Both the position numbers and the translations under genes were made by a program. From assembly GCF_913773735.1 (NCBI RefSeq), contig NZ_CAJYEB010000023.1, positions 496,001 to 560,000 of the forward strand: a stretch of DNA of 64,000 nt, written 5' to 3'. The notes under the pieces are model-generated. The model did no database searches. It was not told where the DNA came from and was given only the letters and a program-made list of their open reading frames with translations. Below are positions 43,474-53,445 of this stretch, piece by piece; position 1 is the stretch's first letter, and every line of letters begins with the position of its first letter. The stretch comes from an uncultured Massilia sp. Lineage in GTDB: Bacteria; Pseudomonadota; Gammaproteobacteria; Burkholderiales; Burkholderiaceae_D.

Positions 43474-44499
43474 TCACGCCGCCAGGTCCGCCTCCGTCGT
43501 GAACGCATCCGCGTAGAACTCGTCCGCCGGCAGGCCGCACTGCGCCACGTACCCGGCGCGCGCCGCATCGACCATCACGGGCGCGCCGCAGGCATACACC
43601 TGGTGGCCCGAGAGGTCGGGAATGTCCTGCATGACGGCCGCGTGGACCCAGCCGGTGCGGCCGGTCCAGCCGTCTTCCGGCAGCGCGTCCGACACCACCG
43701 GCACGTAGCGCAGCCACGGCAGCTCGCGCGCCCACTGCGCGCACAGGTCGTGCATGTACAGGTCCTGCGGGCGGCGCCCGCCCCAGTACAGCGCGACCGG
43801 ACGCTCCGACTTCAGGTGGATCATATGCTCGACCAGCGCCTTGACCGGCGCGAAGCCGGTGCCGGAAGCCAGCAGCACGACCGGCTTGTCGGACTCCTCG
43901 CGCAGGAAGAAGGTGCCCAGCGGGCCTTCGAAGCGCAGGATGTCGCGCTCCTTCATGGCGCCGAACACGTGGTCGGTGAACAGGCCGCCCGGCAGGTGGC
44001 GGATGTGCAGCTCGATCGGGCCGCTGAAGGACGGCGCGGTGGCGATGCTGTAGGCGCGGCGCTTGCCGTCCTTGAGCAGGAATTCGACGTACTGGCCGGC
44101 GCGGTAGGCCAGCGCCTCGTTGGCCGGCAGTTGCAGCGTGAGGACGGCGACGTCCGGCGCGGCGCGGCGGATGGCCTGCACCCGGGTCGGCATCTTGCGC
44201 ACCGGGTAGTCGGTGCTGCCGCCGACCTCGCGCGCCTCGATCACCAGGTCGCCCTCGGGCACGGCGCAGCAGAGCAGCGCATAGCCCTGCAGCTTTTCCT
44301 GGTCCGACAGGGCGCGCGCCTGGTGCGGCTTGTGGTGGATCGTGCCTTCGACGACCTTGCCCTTGCAGGAACCGCAGGCGCCGTTCTTGCAGCCGTACGG
44401 CAGGCCGACGCCGGAGCGGATCGCCGCGCCGAGCACGGTGTCGTCCGCCTCGCAGTCGAAATGGTGGCCGCTGGGCTGGACAGTGATCTGGAACGTCAT
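43474..44499 (-). CDS. Ferredoxin-type oxidoreductase (CDP-6-deoxy-delta-3,4-glucoseen reductase-like)
   Basis: A 341-residue electron-transfer protein. The N-terminal plant-type [2Fe-2S] domain has Cys37, Cys42, Cys45 and a fourth Cys at 77/78 (GCKNGACGSC, then LLCC). An FAD-binding domain (RAYSIATAPS) and NAD-binding domain (LLASGTGFAPVKALVEH) follow. The order matches AscD/phenol-hydroxylase-reductase-type proteins, often annotated as CDP-6-deoxy-delta-3,4-glucoseen reductase in this order of bacteria. The true redox partner is unknown. The start at 44499 fits the family; an upstream in-frame ATG has no support. It is divergent from the epimerase gene. Confidence 0.88.
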   Translation of the reverse strand: MTFQITVQPSGHHFDCEADDTVLGAAIRSGVGLPYGCKNGACGSCKGKVVEGTIHHKPHQARALSDQEKLQGYALLCCAVPEGDLVIEAREVGGSTDYPVRKMPTRVQAIRRAAPDVAVLTLQLPANEALAYRAGQYVEFLLKDGKRRAYSIATAPSFSGPIELHIRHLPGGLFTDHVFGAMKERDILRFEGPLGTFFLREESDKPVVLLASGTGFAPVKALVEHMIHLKSERPVALYWGGRRPQDLYMHDLCAQWARELPWLRYVPVVSDALPEDGWTGRTGWVHAAVMQDIPDLSGHQVYACGAPVMVDAARAGYVAQCGLPADEFYADAFTTEADLAA

Positions 44500-44537
44500 A
44501 CAATCCTCGAATGAATACGAATAATGGAAGTCAACAC

Positions 44538-45422
44538 ATGGGGGCGCGCGCACGCGCGTTCGGCAAGCCGCGCCTGCTGGTCGTCGGTTGCGGCGACGTC
44601 GGGATGCGCCTGCTGCCGCTGCTGCGCGGGCGTTTCCGCGTGTTCGCCGTCACCAGCCAGCCGCAGCGCTGCGCGCAACTGCGCGCGGCGGGGGCGATCC
44701 CCATCGTGGCCGACCTCGACCGCCCGGCCTCGCTCAAGCGCCTGGCCGGGCTGGCGCAGCGGGTGGTGCACCTGGCGCCGCCGCCGCAGCAGGGCGCGCT
44801 CGATGTGCGTACGCGCAATTTGACCGCCATTCTACCCGAGGGCGCGCAGGTGGTTTACATCAGCACCAGCGGCGTCTATGGCGACCGTGGCGGCGCGCCG
44901 ACGCCGGAGACGACGCCGGTGGCGCCCCGCAACGCCCGCGCCGCGCGCCGCGTCGACGCCGAGCGGGTGCTGCGCGCCTGGGCGCTGGCGGCGGGCGGGC
45001 GGGTCGCGATCCTGCGCGCGCCCGGCATCTATGCGCGCGAGCGCCTGCCGCTCGAGCGCCTGCAGCGCGGCACGCCGGCGCTGGCGCCGCAGGACGACGT
45101 GTACACCAACCACATCCACGCCGACGACCTCGCGCTGCTGGCGGCGCTGGCGCTGTTCCGCGGCCGGCCGGGGCGCGTCTACAACGCCGCCGACGACACC
45201 CACATGAAGATGGGGGACTACTTCGACCTGGTGGCGGACACGTTCGGCCTGGCGCGCCCGCCGCGCCTGCCGCGCGCCGAGCTGGCGCGGGAAGTGTCGC
45301 CGCTGCTGTTGTCCTTCATGTCGGAATCGCGCCGGCTCGAGAACGGCCGGCTGCGCCGCGAGCTGCGCGCGCGCCTGCGCCATCCCCGCCTCGAGGCGGC
45401 CGTCGCCGCGATGAAACCATGA
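44538..45422 (+). CDS. NAD(P)-binding SDR-type epimerase-like protein (YeeZ-like)
   Basis: A 294-residue extended-SDR-like protein. The Rossmann entry is RLLVVGCGDVGMRLLPLLRGRF. STSGVYGDRGG gives the Ser/Tyr neighbourhood, and YTNHIHADDLALLAALALF is typical of this group. The usual YxxxK lysine is not evident: the position after VAPRNARAARRVDAERVLRAW has Arg, so classic epimerase chemistry is uncertain. ATG 44538 with GGAAG upstream was preferred; ATG 44511 would add nine residues. It is divergent from the reductase gene. Confidence 0.82.
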   Translation: MGARARAFGKPRLLVVGCGDVGMRLLPLLRGRFRVFAVTSQPQRCAQLRAAGAIPIVADLDRPASLKRLAGLAQRVVHLAPPPQQGALDVRTRNLTAILPEGAQVVYISTSGVYGDRGGAPTPETTPVAPRNARAARRVDAERVLRAWALAAGGRVAILRAPGIYARERLPLERLQRGTPALAPQDDVYTNHIHADDLALLAALALFRGRPGRVYNAADDTHMKMGDYFDLVADTFGLARPPRLPRAELAREVSPLLLSFMSESRRLENGRLRRELRARLRHPRLEAAVAAMKP

Positions 45423-45600
45423 CGAAATGGCAAAAATAAGGCCGGCTTAAGCAAATACTAATTGGTCCATGTATCATTCGGGTACGCCGTAGAGCGACCA
45501 TACAAATACACAGCAATTCCCGAAACTAGCGTATTTTTCATTACCCATGATGGGTTATGGAGAATATCCCATGGATCATTATTTTTGAAAGAAGACCGTC

Positions 45601-45876
45601 ATGCCCGTCCGTCGTATCCCGGATGGCGCCGACTACGACCCGAACCGGGTCCTCGACGCCATCATCACCAAACTCCGCCTGAAGAACGATGCCGCCCTGT
45701 CGCGCGTGCTGGAAGTCGCGCCGCCGGTGATCAGCAAGATCCGCCACAACACGCTGCCGATCGGCGCCACCATCCTGCTGCGCATGCATGAGGTGTCCGA
45801 CTACAGCATCCGCGAACTGCGCGCCCTGATGGTGCGCGAAAAAGCCCGGCACGACGAGGAGGCGCTGGCCGCCTGA
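45601..45876 (+). CDS. Small helix-turn-helix-like protein
   Basis: A 91-residue protein. ALSRVLEVAPPVISKIRHNTLPIGATILLRMHEVSDYSIRELRALM looks like a lambda-repressor-type helix-turn-helix (helix-2 ALSRVLEV, recognition helix PPVISKIRHN). GAAAGAAG precedes the ATG. The 178-base upstream region is AT-rich with short palindromes around 45545-45580 (ATGGG...CCCAT). It is probably a DNA-binding regulator; the target is unknown. It stands alone. Confidence 0.78.
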   Translation: MPVRRIPDGADYDPNRVLDAIITKLRLKNDAALSRVLEVAPPVISKIRHNTLPIGATILLRMHEVSDYSIRELRALMVREKARHDEEALAA

Positions 45877-46011
45877 GCGGCCCGCACCGGCCGACCGGCC
45901 GATGCGGCGCGGGCGGCCGCGCATGCGCACGCCTGCCGCGCGCACGCGACGGGCGGCGCACACCCGCCGGGGATCAGGCTTGACCAGGAGAAAGCGGGCC
46001 GGATGCGATCC

Positions 46012-46527
46012 TCAGGCGGCATGCCGTGCGCCGGGACCGGCGCACCATGCGGTCGCCGCGCCGTCCTTCGCCACGCTTTCCTTCGCGCCGGGGCCGGCGC
46101 ACCATGCGGTCGCGGCGCCGTCCCTGACGACGATCGGCTTCGCGCCCGGGTAGGTCTCGTCGAAGGTGGCTTCGTACAGGGTGCGCATGCGCTCGCCGCA
46201 GTCGATGCGGAACTGGCCGTCGTCGCCGCCGCGCATGCCGACGTAGGGGTAGTGGTGCAGGAAGTAGCCGAACGCCCGCTCGCAATCCTGCGCGTACTTC
46301 ATGGTGTCGAGGATGTGGTAGTGCCAGAACGTGTCGACGTCGACCAGCGGCGCGGCATCCTCGTCCGGATACAGCTTCATCAGGCACAGGAAGCGGCGGT
46401 ATTCCTTCTCGACGGCGGCGGCCTTTTCCAGGCTCCAGCCTTCCCCGGATTCGATGTGCATCAGCTTCGTCTTGATCGGCTCGAGGTCGAGTTCCATTAC
46501 GGCGTTGAACAGGTCGTTGGCATTCAT
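46012..46527 (-). CDS. DUF1399/glycine-rich-domain-like protein with duplicated C-terminus
   Basis: A 171-residue soluble protein. The centre, DVDTFWHYHILDTMKYAQDCERAFGYFLHHYPYVGMRGGDDGQF, is the WHxHILDT-type core of glycine-rich-domain-containing (DUF1399-related) proteins. The C-terminal ~40 residues are a 19-residue unit in tandem (DGAATAWCAGPGA twice); at DNA level this is a 57-base repeat at about 46028-46141. The start at 46527 follows GAGGATGACC. Function unknown; the conserved His/Trp cluster may bind metal. Confidence 0.8.
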   Translation of the reverse strand: MNANDLFNAVMELDLEPIKTKLMHIESGEGWSLEKAAAVEKEYRRFLCLMKLYPDEDAAPLVDVDTFWHYHILDTMKYAQDCERAFGYFLHHYPYVGMRGGDDGQFRIDCGERMRTLYEATFDETYPGAKPIVVRDGAATAWCAGPGAKESVAKDGAATAWCAGPGARHAA

Positions 46528-46774
46528 GGTCATCCTCATCGTTGTCGTGATGTTGTCGTACTGCTTCCCTAGTGTTGTCGTGGTACTGCGGTGTCGCGTG
46601 GCAAGCGCCTCCTTTTCCGCCGGCGCGGCCGGCGTGAACATGGTCTGTCGTTGATGTGTATTACCTGAATTCAATATAGTTGACGCAATTCCATGCAAAC
46701 TTGCGTTTTGTCAAAAACTCATGGGGACGTTGCCGGAAATGGCAGACGCGTGATCTTGCCGGCAGCAGGGCGCG

Positions 46775-48628
46775 TCAGATGACGGCCGAACCGGGCTGCA
46801 TCTCGTCCTCGGGATAGGGGTTGGGCGGCGGCGTGCCGATCACCGGCGCCGACACCATCACGGTGGTGCCGCCGTCGGGCTCGCTGAACACGGCGCAGGT
46901 GCCGCCCAGGATGACGATGCGTTCCTCGATGCCCACCAGGCCGAACGAGCCGTACTTGTTGCGTCCGCCCGGGGGCAGGCCGCAGCCGTTGTCGCGCACC
47001 GACAGCGACAGCCAGTTGCCCTCCAGGCGCAGCGCGACCACGACCTCGCTGGCATGGGCGTGGCGCACGATGTTGGTCAGCGATTCCTGCAGGATGCGGA
47101 AGAAGGCGGTGGCGCAATGGTCGGGCAGGGCGATCTCGCCGTGGTCGTCCTCGATGCGGCAGCGGATGCCGGTGCGGCGCTGGAACTGGTTGACCTGCCA
47201 CTCGACGGCGGCGGACAGGCCCAGGTCGAGCACCGTCGGGCGCAGGTCGTTGATGATCTGGCGCACGCTCTTGATGGTGGTGTCGATCTGCAGCAGCGTC
47301 GCCCGGGCGCGCCGGTGCAGGATGTTGTGGCTGCCGCGGGTGCGCGTGGCCAGCAGCTCGGTCTCGATGCGCAGCGCCAGCAGGTTCTGGCCCAGGTCGT
47401 CGTGGATCTCGCGCGCGATGCGCTTGCGCTCGAGTTCCTTGATCTGGTAGGCGTGGTCGGCCAGGCGGCGCAGCTTCTGGTGCGACAGTTGCAGCTTGCT
47501 CTGGCTCTCGCGCAGTTCGCTGGTCATTTCCTGCGCCAGTTCGAGGGCGGCGCGCCGCGACGAGGTCAGCATCTGCAGCAGCGCGTACAGCAGGATCGCG
47601 CCGATGAAACCGAACAGCATCATCAGCTTCGGATAGTAGTCGTCGAATTCCGTGTACAGCGCCGCCTTCGGCACGCTGTAGGTGGTCTTCCAGGGGCGGC
47701 CGTTGAAGTCCAGCGACAACGTGACGACGTACATGGCGCGGCCGGTGTCGAGCGGCGGCGTGGGGTGGGCGGGCGTGCCGCGGCTGTCGAACAGCGTCAG
47801 CGGGCGGCCCGAGCTGTCGCGCCCGTGCACGTCCATGCGCGGGCCGGTGTCGTACAGCGTCATGCGCACGCCGGGAATCGGAATCTCGTCGAGCACGCCG
47901 TGCAGCAGCTTGGGCAGGCTGAACGCGATCCCGATCGAGCCGGTATAGGCGGCGCGGCGCCGCTCGACCGTGTCGAGCGGCATGCCGCGGCGGTAGGTGG
48001 GCATGCGCAGTCCCAGGTAGCATTCGTTCGGCCGCGACAGCACCGGGATCGGCGTGCCCGCGGCGTGCAGCTTGCCGTCGTCGCGGGCCTGCAGCAGCTG
48101 GTTGCCGAAATAGCGGTTGGCCATCAGGTCGACGCCGTAGAACGTGTCCGCGGGCGCGTCTGGCTCGATGTGGGCGACCACCAGGTAGGCGGGACGGATG
48201 CCCGGCGGCGCGATGCGGACGCTGGCCGTCGGCCCCAGCATCGTCCTGATCTCCCTGTCCAGGCCGGCAAGAAAGGCCTCGCGCCCGGACTCGGGCACGT
48301 ACACCGCGTAGTTCATGAAGTCGACCGCGGGGAAGTTGCGCGGCAGTTCCAGTCCGCGCACGTAGTCGTGGAACTGGCGGTGGTCGAAGGTGTCGACGCT
48401 CTGGATCATGCTGCCGGCGCCGCGCAGCAGGTCGGTATAGGACTTGATGCGCACGCCGATGACGCTCTGCGCGTACCTGGCGTGGTTGACGAAGCGTTCC
48501 TGCGCATCGCTCTCGATCGAGCGCTGGGTGAAGATGTACAGCGCGCTGCCGATCAGCGACGAGAGCAGGGCGCCGGTCCAGAACGACAGGCGGGTGACCG
48601 AGAACGCGTCCTTCAACACCGTCGACAT
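46775..48628 (-). CDS. CHASE-domain sensor histidine kinase (NarL-type, HisKA_3)
   Basis: A 617-residue inner membrane sensor kinase. TM1 lies at about 14-34, and a periplasmic CHASE-like domain at about 70-330 (FPAVDFMNYAVYVPESGREAF). TM2 is at about 335-355, followed by a coiled coil. The HisKA_3 dimerisation domain has REIHDDLGQNLLALRIE with phospho-acceptor His409, and an HATPase domain follows (ESLTNIVRHAHAS, DNGCGLPPG). The HisKA_3 class normally pairs with LuxR/NarL-type regulators, but none is adjacent. GGGAGAG precedes the chosen ATG. Confidence 0.92.
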   Translation of the reverse strand: MSTVLKDAFSVTRLSFWTGALLSSLIGSALYIFTQRSIESDAQERFVNHARYAQSVIGVRIKSYTDLLRGAGSMIQSVDTFDHRQFHDYVRGLELPRNFPAVDFMNYAVYVPESGREAFLAGLDREIRTMLGPTASVRIAPPGIRPAYLVVAHIEPDAPADTFYGVDLMANRYFGNQLLQARDDGKLHAAGTPIPVLSRPNECYLGLRMPTYRRGMPLDTVERRRAAYTGSIGIAFSLPKLLHGVLDEIPIPGVRMTLYDTGPRMDVHGRDSSGRPLTLFDSRGTPAHPTPPLDTGRAMYVVTLSLDFNGRPWKTTYSVPKAALYTEFDDYYPKLMMLFGFIGAILLYALLQMLTSSRRAALELAQEMTSELRESQSKLQLSHQKLRRLADHAYQIKELERKRIAREIHDDLGQNLLALRIETELLATRTRGSHNILHRRARATLLQIDTTIKSVRQIINDLRPTVLDLGLSAAVEWQVNQFQRRTGIRCRIEDDHGEIALPDHCATAFFRILQESLTNIVRHAHASEVVVALRLEGNWLSLSVRDNGCGLPPGGRNKYGSFGLVGIEERIVILGGTCAVFSEPDGGTTVMVSAPVIGTPPPNPYPEDEMQPGSAVI

Positions 48629-48772
48629 GGCTGCTCTCCCGAAGCCCCGGCCCCGGCGGCATGCCGGCGGCGAGTTAATCCGTTGCAACGTACGCAATTC
48701 GGATGCGGGAGGAACCTAGCAGGTCGGGGAGTTGGCGGAAGGGTGGTTTGGGATTAGGCGGCTACAGGACAA

Positions 48773-48800
48773 CGTCGTCCCGGCCTGCGCCGGGACGACG
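48773..48800. repeat. Family-1 palindrome with perfect 12-base arms
   Basis: CGTCGTCCCGGC-CTGC-GCCGGGACGACG is a perfect inverted repeat with a 4-base loop. It is a variant of the family-1 repeat, lying between the histidine kinase and glnS. Confidence 0.75.
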
Positions 48801-48855
48801 GTCTGCATGGCCGGGTTCGCGCAGGCCGGCGGGTGAGCGGGCGCTCACCCCGGCA

Positions 48856-50607
<1,752 letters not shown>

Positions 50608-50835
50608 GAAAACTATGTTTGGGATAGGTAAGATTCCCGGCATTTTACCGTAGATACACGTATTGGATACATCGCATGGACCGGCGTATGTGGCCGAGCG
50701 CACGGTTCCACGGCCACCCGGGGCGGATACTGGGCGCCGGCGCCGCGCCGCAAGGGAGGCGAGCCTGTCAAGTTGGCGTTTTCTATAGGATAATCTCGGT
50801 TTAACCTTTTTTTCGGCACTGCCGGAGAGTTCCAA

Positions 50836-51126
50836 GTGGAAAATCTATACGCGATCCTCGGCGTCGCGCCGAATGCCACCGACGACGACATCAAGAAAGT
50901 CTACCGCTCCCTGGCGATGCGCTACCACCCGGACCGCAACCAGGCGCCGGGCGCGGAAGCGCGCTTCAAGGCCGTGACCAAGGCCTACGAGATCCTGTCG
51001 GACCCGGCCAGGCGCAGCGAATACGACCAGAGCGTGAACCACCGCATCGTGCTCGACGCCGAGGCGGAAGCGTTCGAACTGTGGCGCTCCACCTTCGCGC
51101 TGAACGGGGTCGGCCTGCAGTACTGA
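50836..51126 (+). CDS. Minimal J-domain protein (DnaJ-like co-chaperone)
   Basis: A 96-residue protein consisting of a J-domain (residues 2-66: [25 protein letters not shown] at 31-33, then [15 protein letters not shown]) and a 30-residue tail. It lacks the Gly/Phe, zinc-finger and substrate-binding parts of DnaJ, so it would recruit and stimulate an Hsp70 for a specific client. The start is GTG 50836. TATAGGATAATCT (about 50793) gives a promoter-like -10 region. It heads a four-gene same-strand set with three unrecognised genes, its likely partners. Confidence 0.9.
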   Translation: MENLYAILGVAPNATDDDIKKVYRSLAMRYHPDRNQAPGAEARFKAVTKAYEILSDPARRSEYDQSVNHRIVLDAEAEAFELWRSTFALNGVGLQY

Positions 51127-51164
51127 GGCGCCACGTTTCCCACCGACACTTACACGAGTTCAAC

Positions 51165-51686
51165 ATGAAAAAAGTACATCCGGAATTCGCCTTCCAGTCG
51201 CGCGAGCTGGAAGGCCAGATCGAAGGCACGCTGGGCGATCCGCCCAACCGCAAGAACTACGACATGATGGTGCAGGCCCTGGTGTCCGAATACGCCAACG
51301 GCGACGGCCTGGACGACGTCAACATGATGGCGTTCGCGCTGGTCGACCGCATCCGCTTCACCGACCCCAAGGGCCTGGTGCGCGCCGCCTACGACTATGA
51401 AAGCGACGATCCGTCGTCCGTGTTCGCCATGGCCAACTGCGACGGCGACGCGCAGGGCAAGGCCATGTACGAGGCCATCTGCGCCAACCATCCGGAACTG
51501 GCGCGCCAGGCGATCGTCACGGCCTTCCTGTACAAGAACCCGGCGCGCTGGGAAGACGACGACCAGTCGCTCGACCAGCTGGCCAGGGACGACGAGGGCG
51601 ACGACGACGAACTGGACGAGACCGCGGCCGGCGCCGCCGGCGACGACTTCACCGGCCTGTTCGACCAGGATGGAGAACGCGAATGA
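51165..51686 (+). CDS. Acidic protein of unknown function (J-domain cassette, gene 2)
   Basis: A 173-residue cytoplasmic protein with no signal peptide or membrane segment. The first ~140 residues are mixed helical (PPNRKNYDMMVQALVSEYANG, then DVNMMAFALVDRIRF). The last ~40 are strongly acidic (DDEGDDDELDETAAGAAGDD). I do not recognise a family. It follows the J-domain gene by 38 bases and overlaps gene 3 by 4 bases. The start at 51165 is the last ATG before the conserved-looking body. Confidence 0.75.
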   Translation: MKKVHPEFAFQSRELEGQIEGTLGDPPNRKNYDMMVQALVSEYANGDGLDDVNMMAFALVDRIRFTDPKGLVRAAYDYESDDPSSVFAMANCDGDAQGKAMYEAICANHPELARQAIVTAFLYKNPARWEDDDQSLDQLARDDEGDDDELDETAAGAAGDDFTGLFDQDGERE

Positions 51687-52480
51687 GCGACGACGTGAAA
51701 GATGACGGCGGCAAGGCCAACCTGCCCGCGCTGACCAAGCAGGTCACCGAGCTGGTGCTGTCCGGTTCGCTGCAGCACGCCGAGGAGGCATTCTCGCAGG
51801 CCGCCGACGAGCACGGCGACTATGCCGTGGCCGAGGTGCTGTCCACGCTGCCGCCGCAGGTCACCGCGCTGCACCTGGCCGGCTTCGACGGCGCCAAGAC
51901 GTCGCTGGCGACCATGCTGGTGCCGCCCAAGGCCTGGGCCGAGAGCCTGGCCTACCTGGCCGCCACCTGGCCGGACGACCTGATCGAGGACGACCCCGAG
52001 CGCATCGCCGAGGGCCTGTTCAACCACATCCACGGCGTGGTCTACGCGACCGACGACGAGGACCGCCGCAACGAGCTGCTGGAAGAGGCGGCCGCCACCG
52101 ACCACGGCGCCACCGCGTTCGCGATCCTGTGGTCGCTGGCGCCGCGCGAGATCCTCGAGGTGGCCGGCGAGATCAACCACCGCGGCCCGCACATCAACGT
52201 GCACACGACGTCCGACAGCGATATCGTGCCGCTGGCGGTCGACCTGGCCAAGGCCAGCGAGGACGGCTGGCAGCGCTCGCTGCTGGAACTGTTCCCGGAA
52301 TACCGCAACACGGCCGACCTGGCCGACGTCGAGCTGCCGGACGATCCGGACGAGGAGCCGGAATTCCAGCAGCGCACGACGCGCGAACTGCTGTACCGCC
52401 TGCGCAAGCAGGTGCCGTCGGTGCGCAGCCTGCCGCGCCGCAGCACCCGCCGCAGCATGGGCACGGACATCTTCTCGTGA
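51683..52480 (+). CDS. Acidic protein of unknown function (J-domain cassette, gene 3)
   Basis: A 265-residue soluble protein, mostly helical by composition. The N-terminal part (LPALTKQVTELVLSGSLQHAEEAFSQAADEHGDYAVAEVLSTL) resembles helical-repeat packing. The central part includes PRRSTRR-free acidic stretches (ELPDDPDEEPEFQ), and the end is basic (LRKQVPSVRSLPRRSTRRS). No family recognised. ATGA overlaps on the left and a GTGA overlap on the right place it firmly in the same operon. Confidence 0.75.
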   Translation: MSDDVKDDGGKANLPALTKQVTELVLSGSLQHAEEAFSQAADEHGDYAVAEVLSTLPPQVTALHLAGFDGAKTSLATMLVPPKAWAESLAYLAATWPDDLIEDDPERIAEGLFNHIHGVVYATDDEDRRNELLEEAAATDHGATAFAILWSLAPREILEVAGEINHRGPHINVHTTSDSDIVPLAVDLAKASEDGWQRSLLELFPEYRNTADLADVELPDDPDEEPEFQQRTTRELLYRLRKQVPSVRSLPRRSTRRSMGTDIFS

Positions 52481-53379
52481 ACGGGGCCGACGCGACCATG
52501 CTGCCTGCCATCGTCATCGAGAAACTGCCGCGCCTGATCCGCGCGATCCGCCTGATCCCCGGCCGCGCCGACGCCGACGAGGCGGCCGCCCTGGCCGACG
52601 AACTGTCGGGCATCACCGCGATGGTCGCGGAAAAGTTCACCAACGACCGCACCGCCGAGGGCATCCAGCGCGCCCAGCTCCTGACCATCGGCTGCATCTC
52701 GCTGGGCCTGGAAGACCTGGTCGGCGACGAGGCCGAGGACGTCGGCGACGAGGCCGCGCTGGGCGTGCTGGTCGGGGAGGGCGCGGAACTGGTGTTCCAG
52801 CAGGGCTTCCGCATGATCCGCGAACTGGCGGCGCTGCCCGAGGACAGCCTGGTCGGCGAATACGACAAGGACCCGGTCTACGCCCAGCGGCGCCTGAAGG
52901 AACTGTTCGTCGACATTTGCACGGCCGACCCGGGCGAGACCTGGTCCGGCCACCAGCGCTACCTGGGCCAGCTCAGGCAGCGCCAGGAAGTGCAGGCCAT
53001 CGTGCGCACCGCGCAGTGGCTGCGCCGCCACCACTGGGACGGCGCCGTCAAGGATCCGGACCTGAACGCCGAGGGCGTGATCGCGCTGGCGATCGTGTTC
53101 GGCATCGAGGGCGGCGGGCGCATCGTGGCGCGCACGGGGCAGAAGGAGTTCGAGCGCTTCGTCACGGCCGTGCGCAAGGACAAGCCCGACTTCGAGGCGG
53201 GCTGGGCGGCGCTGCTGGAGAACGTCCCGGCGCCGTACCAGGCCGTCATCGCCAAGCGCATCGACCTGTACCGCAACAGCACCTTCCTGCAGAACATCGC
53301 GGGCAAGGCGCCGCTCGGGCAGCTGTTCGTGGAACTGGAAAACTACGCCGGGTCGGAGATCGACGCGGAGTATCCGTAA
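52477..53379 (+). CDS. Protein of unknown function (J-domain cassette, gene 4)
   Basis: A 300-residue soluble protein without signal peptide. It starts at a GTG overlapping the previous stop (GTGA); ATG 52498 is an alternative. Segments include IVIEKLPRLIRAIRLIPGRADADEAAALADEL, a duplicated GDEAEDVGDEA stretch, and WLRRHHWDGAVKDPDLNAEGVIALAIVFGIEGGGRIVAR. It is helical and acidic overall. No family recognised. It is the last gene of the cassette and is followed by a family-2 palindrome that may mark the transcript end. Confidence 0.75.
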   Translation: MNGADATMLPAIVIEKLPRLIRAIRLIPGRADADEAAALADELSGITAMVAEKFTNDRTAEGIQRAQLLTIGCISLGLEDLVGDEAEDVGDEAALGVLVGEGAELVFQQGFRMIRELAALPEDSLVGEYDKDPVYAQRRLKELFVDICTADPGETWSGHQRYLGQLRQRQEVQAIVRTAQWLRRHHWDGAVKDPDLNAEGVIALAIVFGIEGGGRIVARTGQKEFERFVTAVRKDKPDFEAGWAALLENVPAPYQAVIAKRIDLYRNSTFLQNIAGKAPLGQLFVELENYAGSEIDAEYP

Positions 53380-53387
53380 TCGGCGAT

Positions 53388-53416
53388 GCATGGTGCGCAC
53401 GGGGTGCGCACCCTAC
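53388..53416. repeat. Family-2 palindrome copy
   Basis: GGTGCGCACGGGGTGCGCACC followed by CTACG, just downstream of the J-domain cassette. Same family as at 37.1-37.3 kb and 43.4 kb. Confidence 0.65.
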
Positions 53417-53445
53417 GATTGGCGGTAAAAACTGGATCCTCCGCA

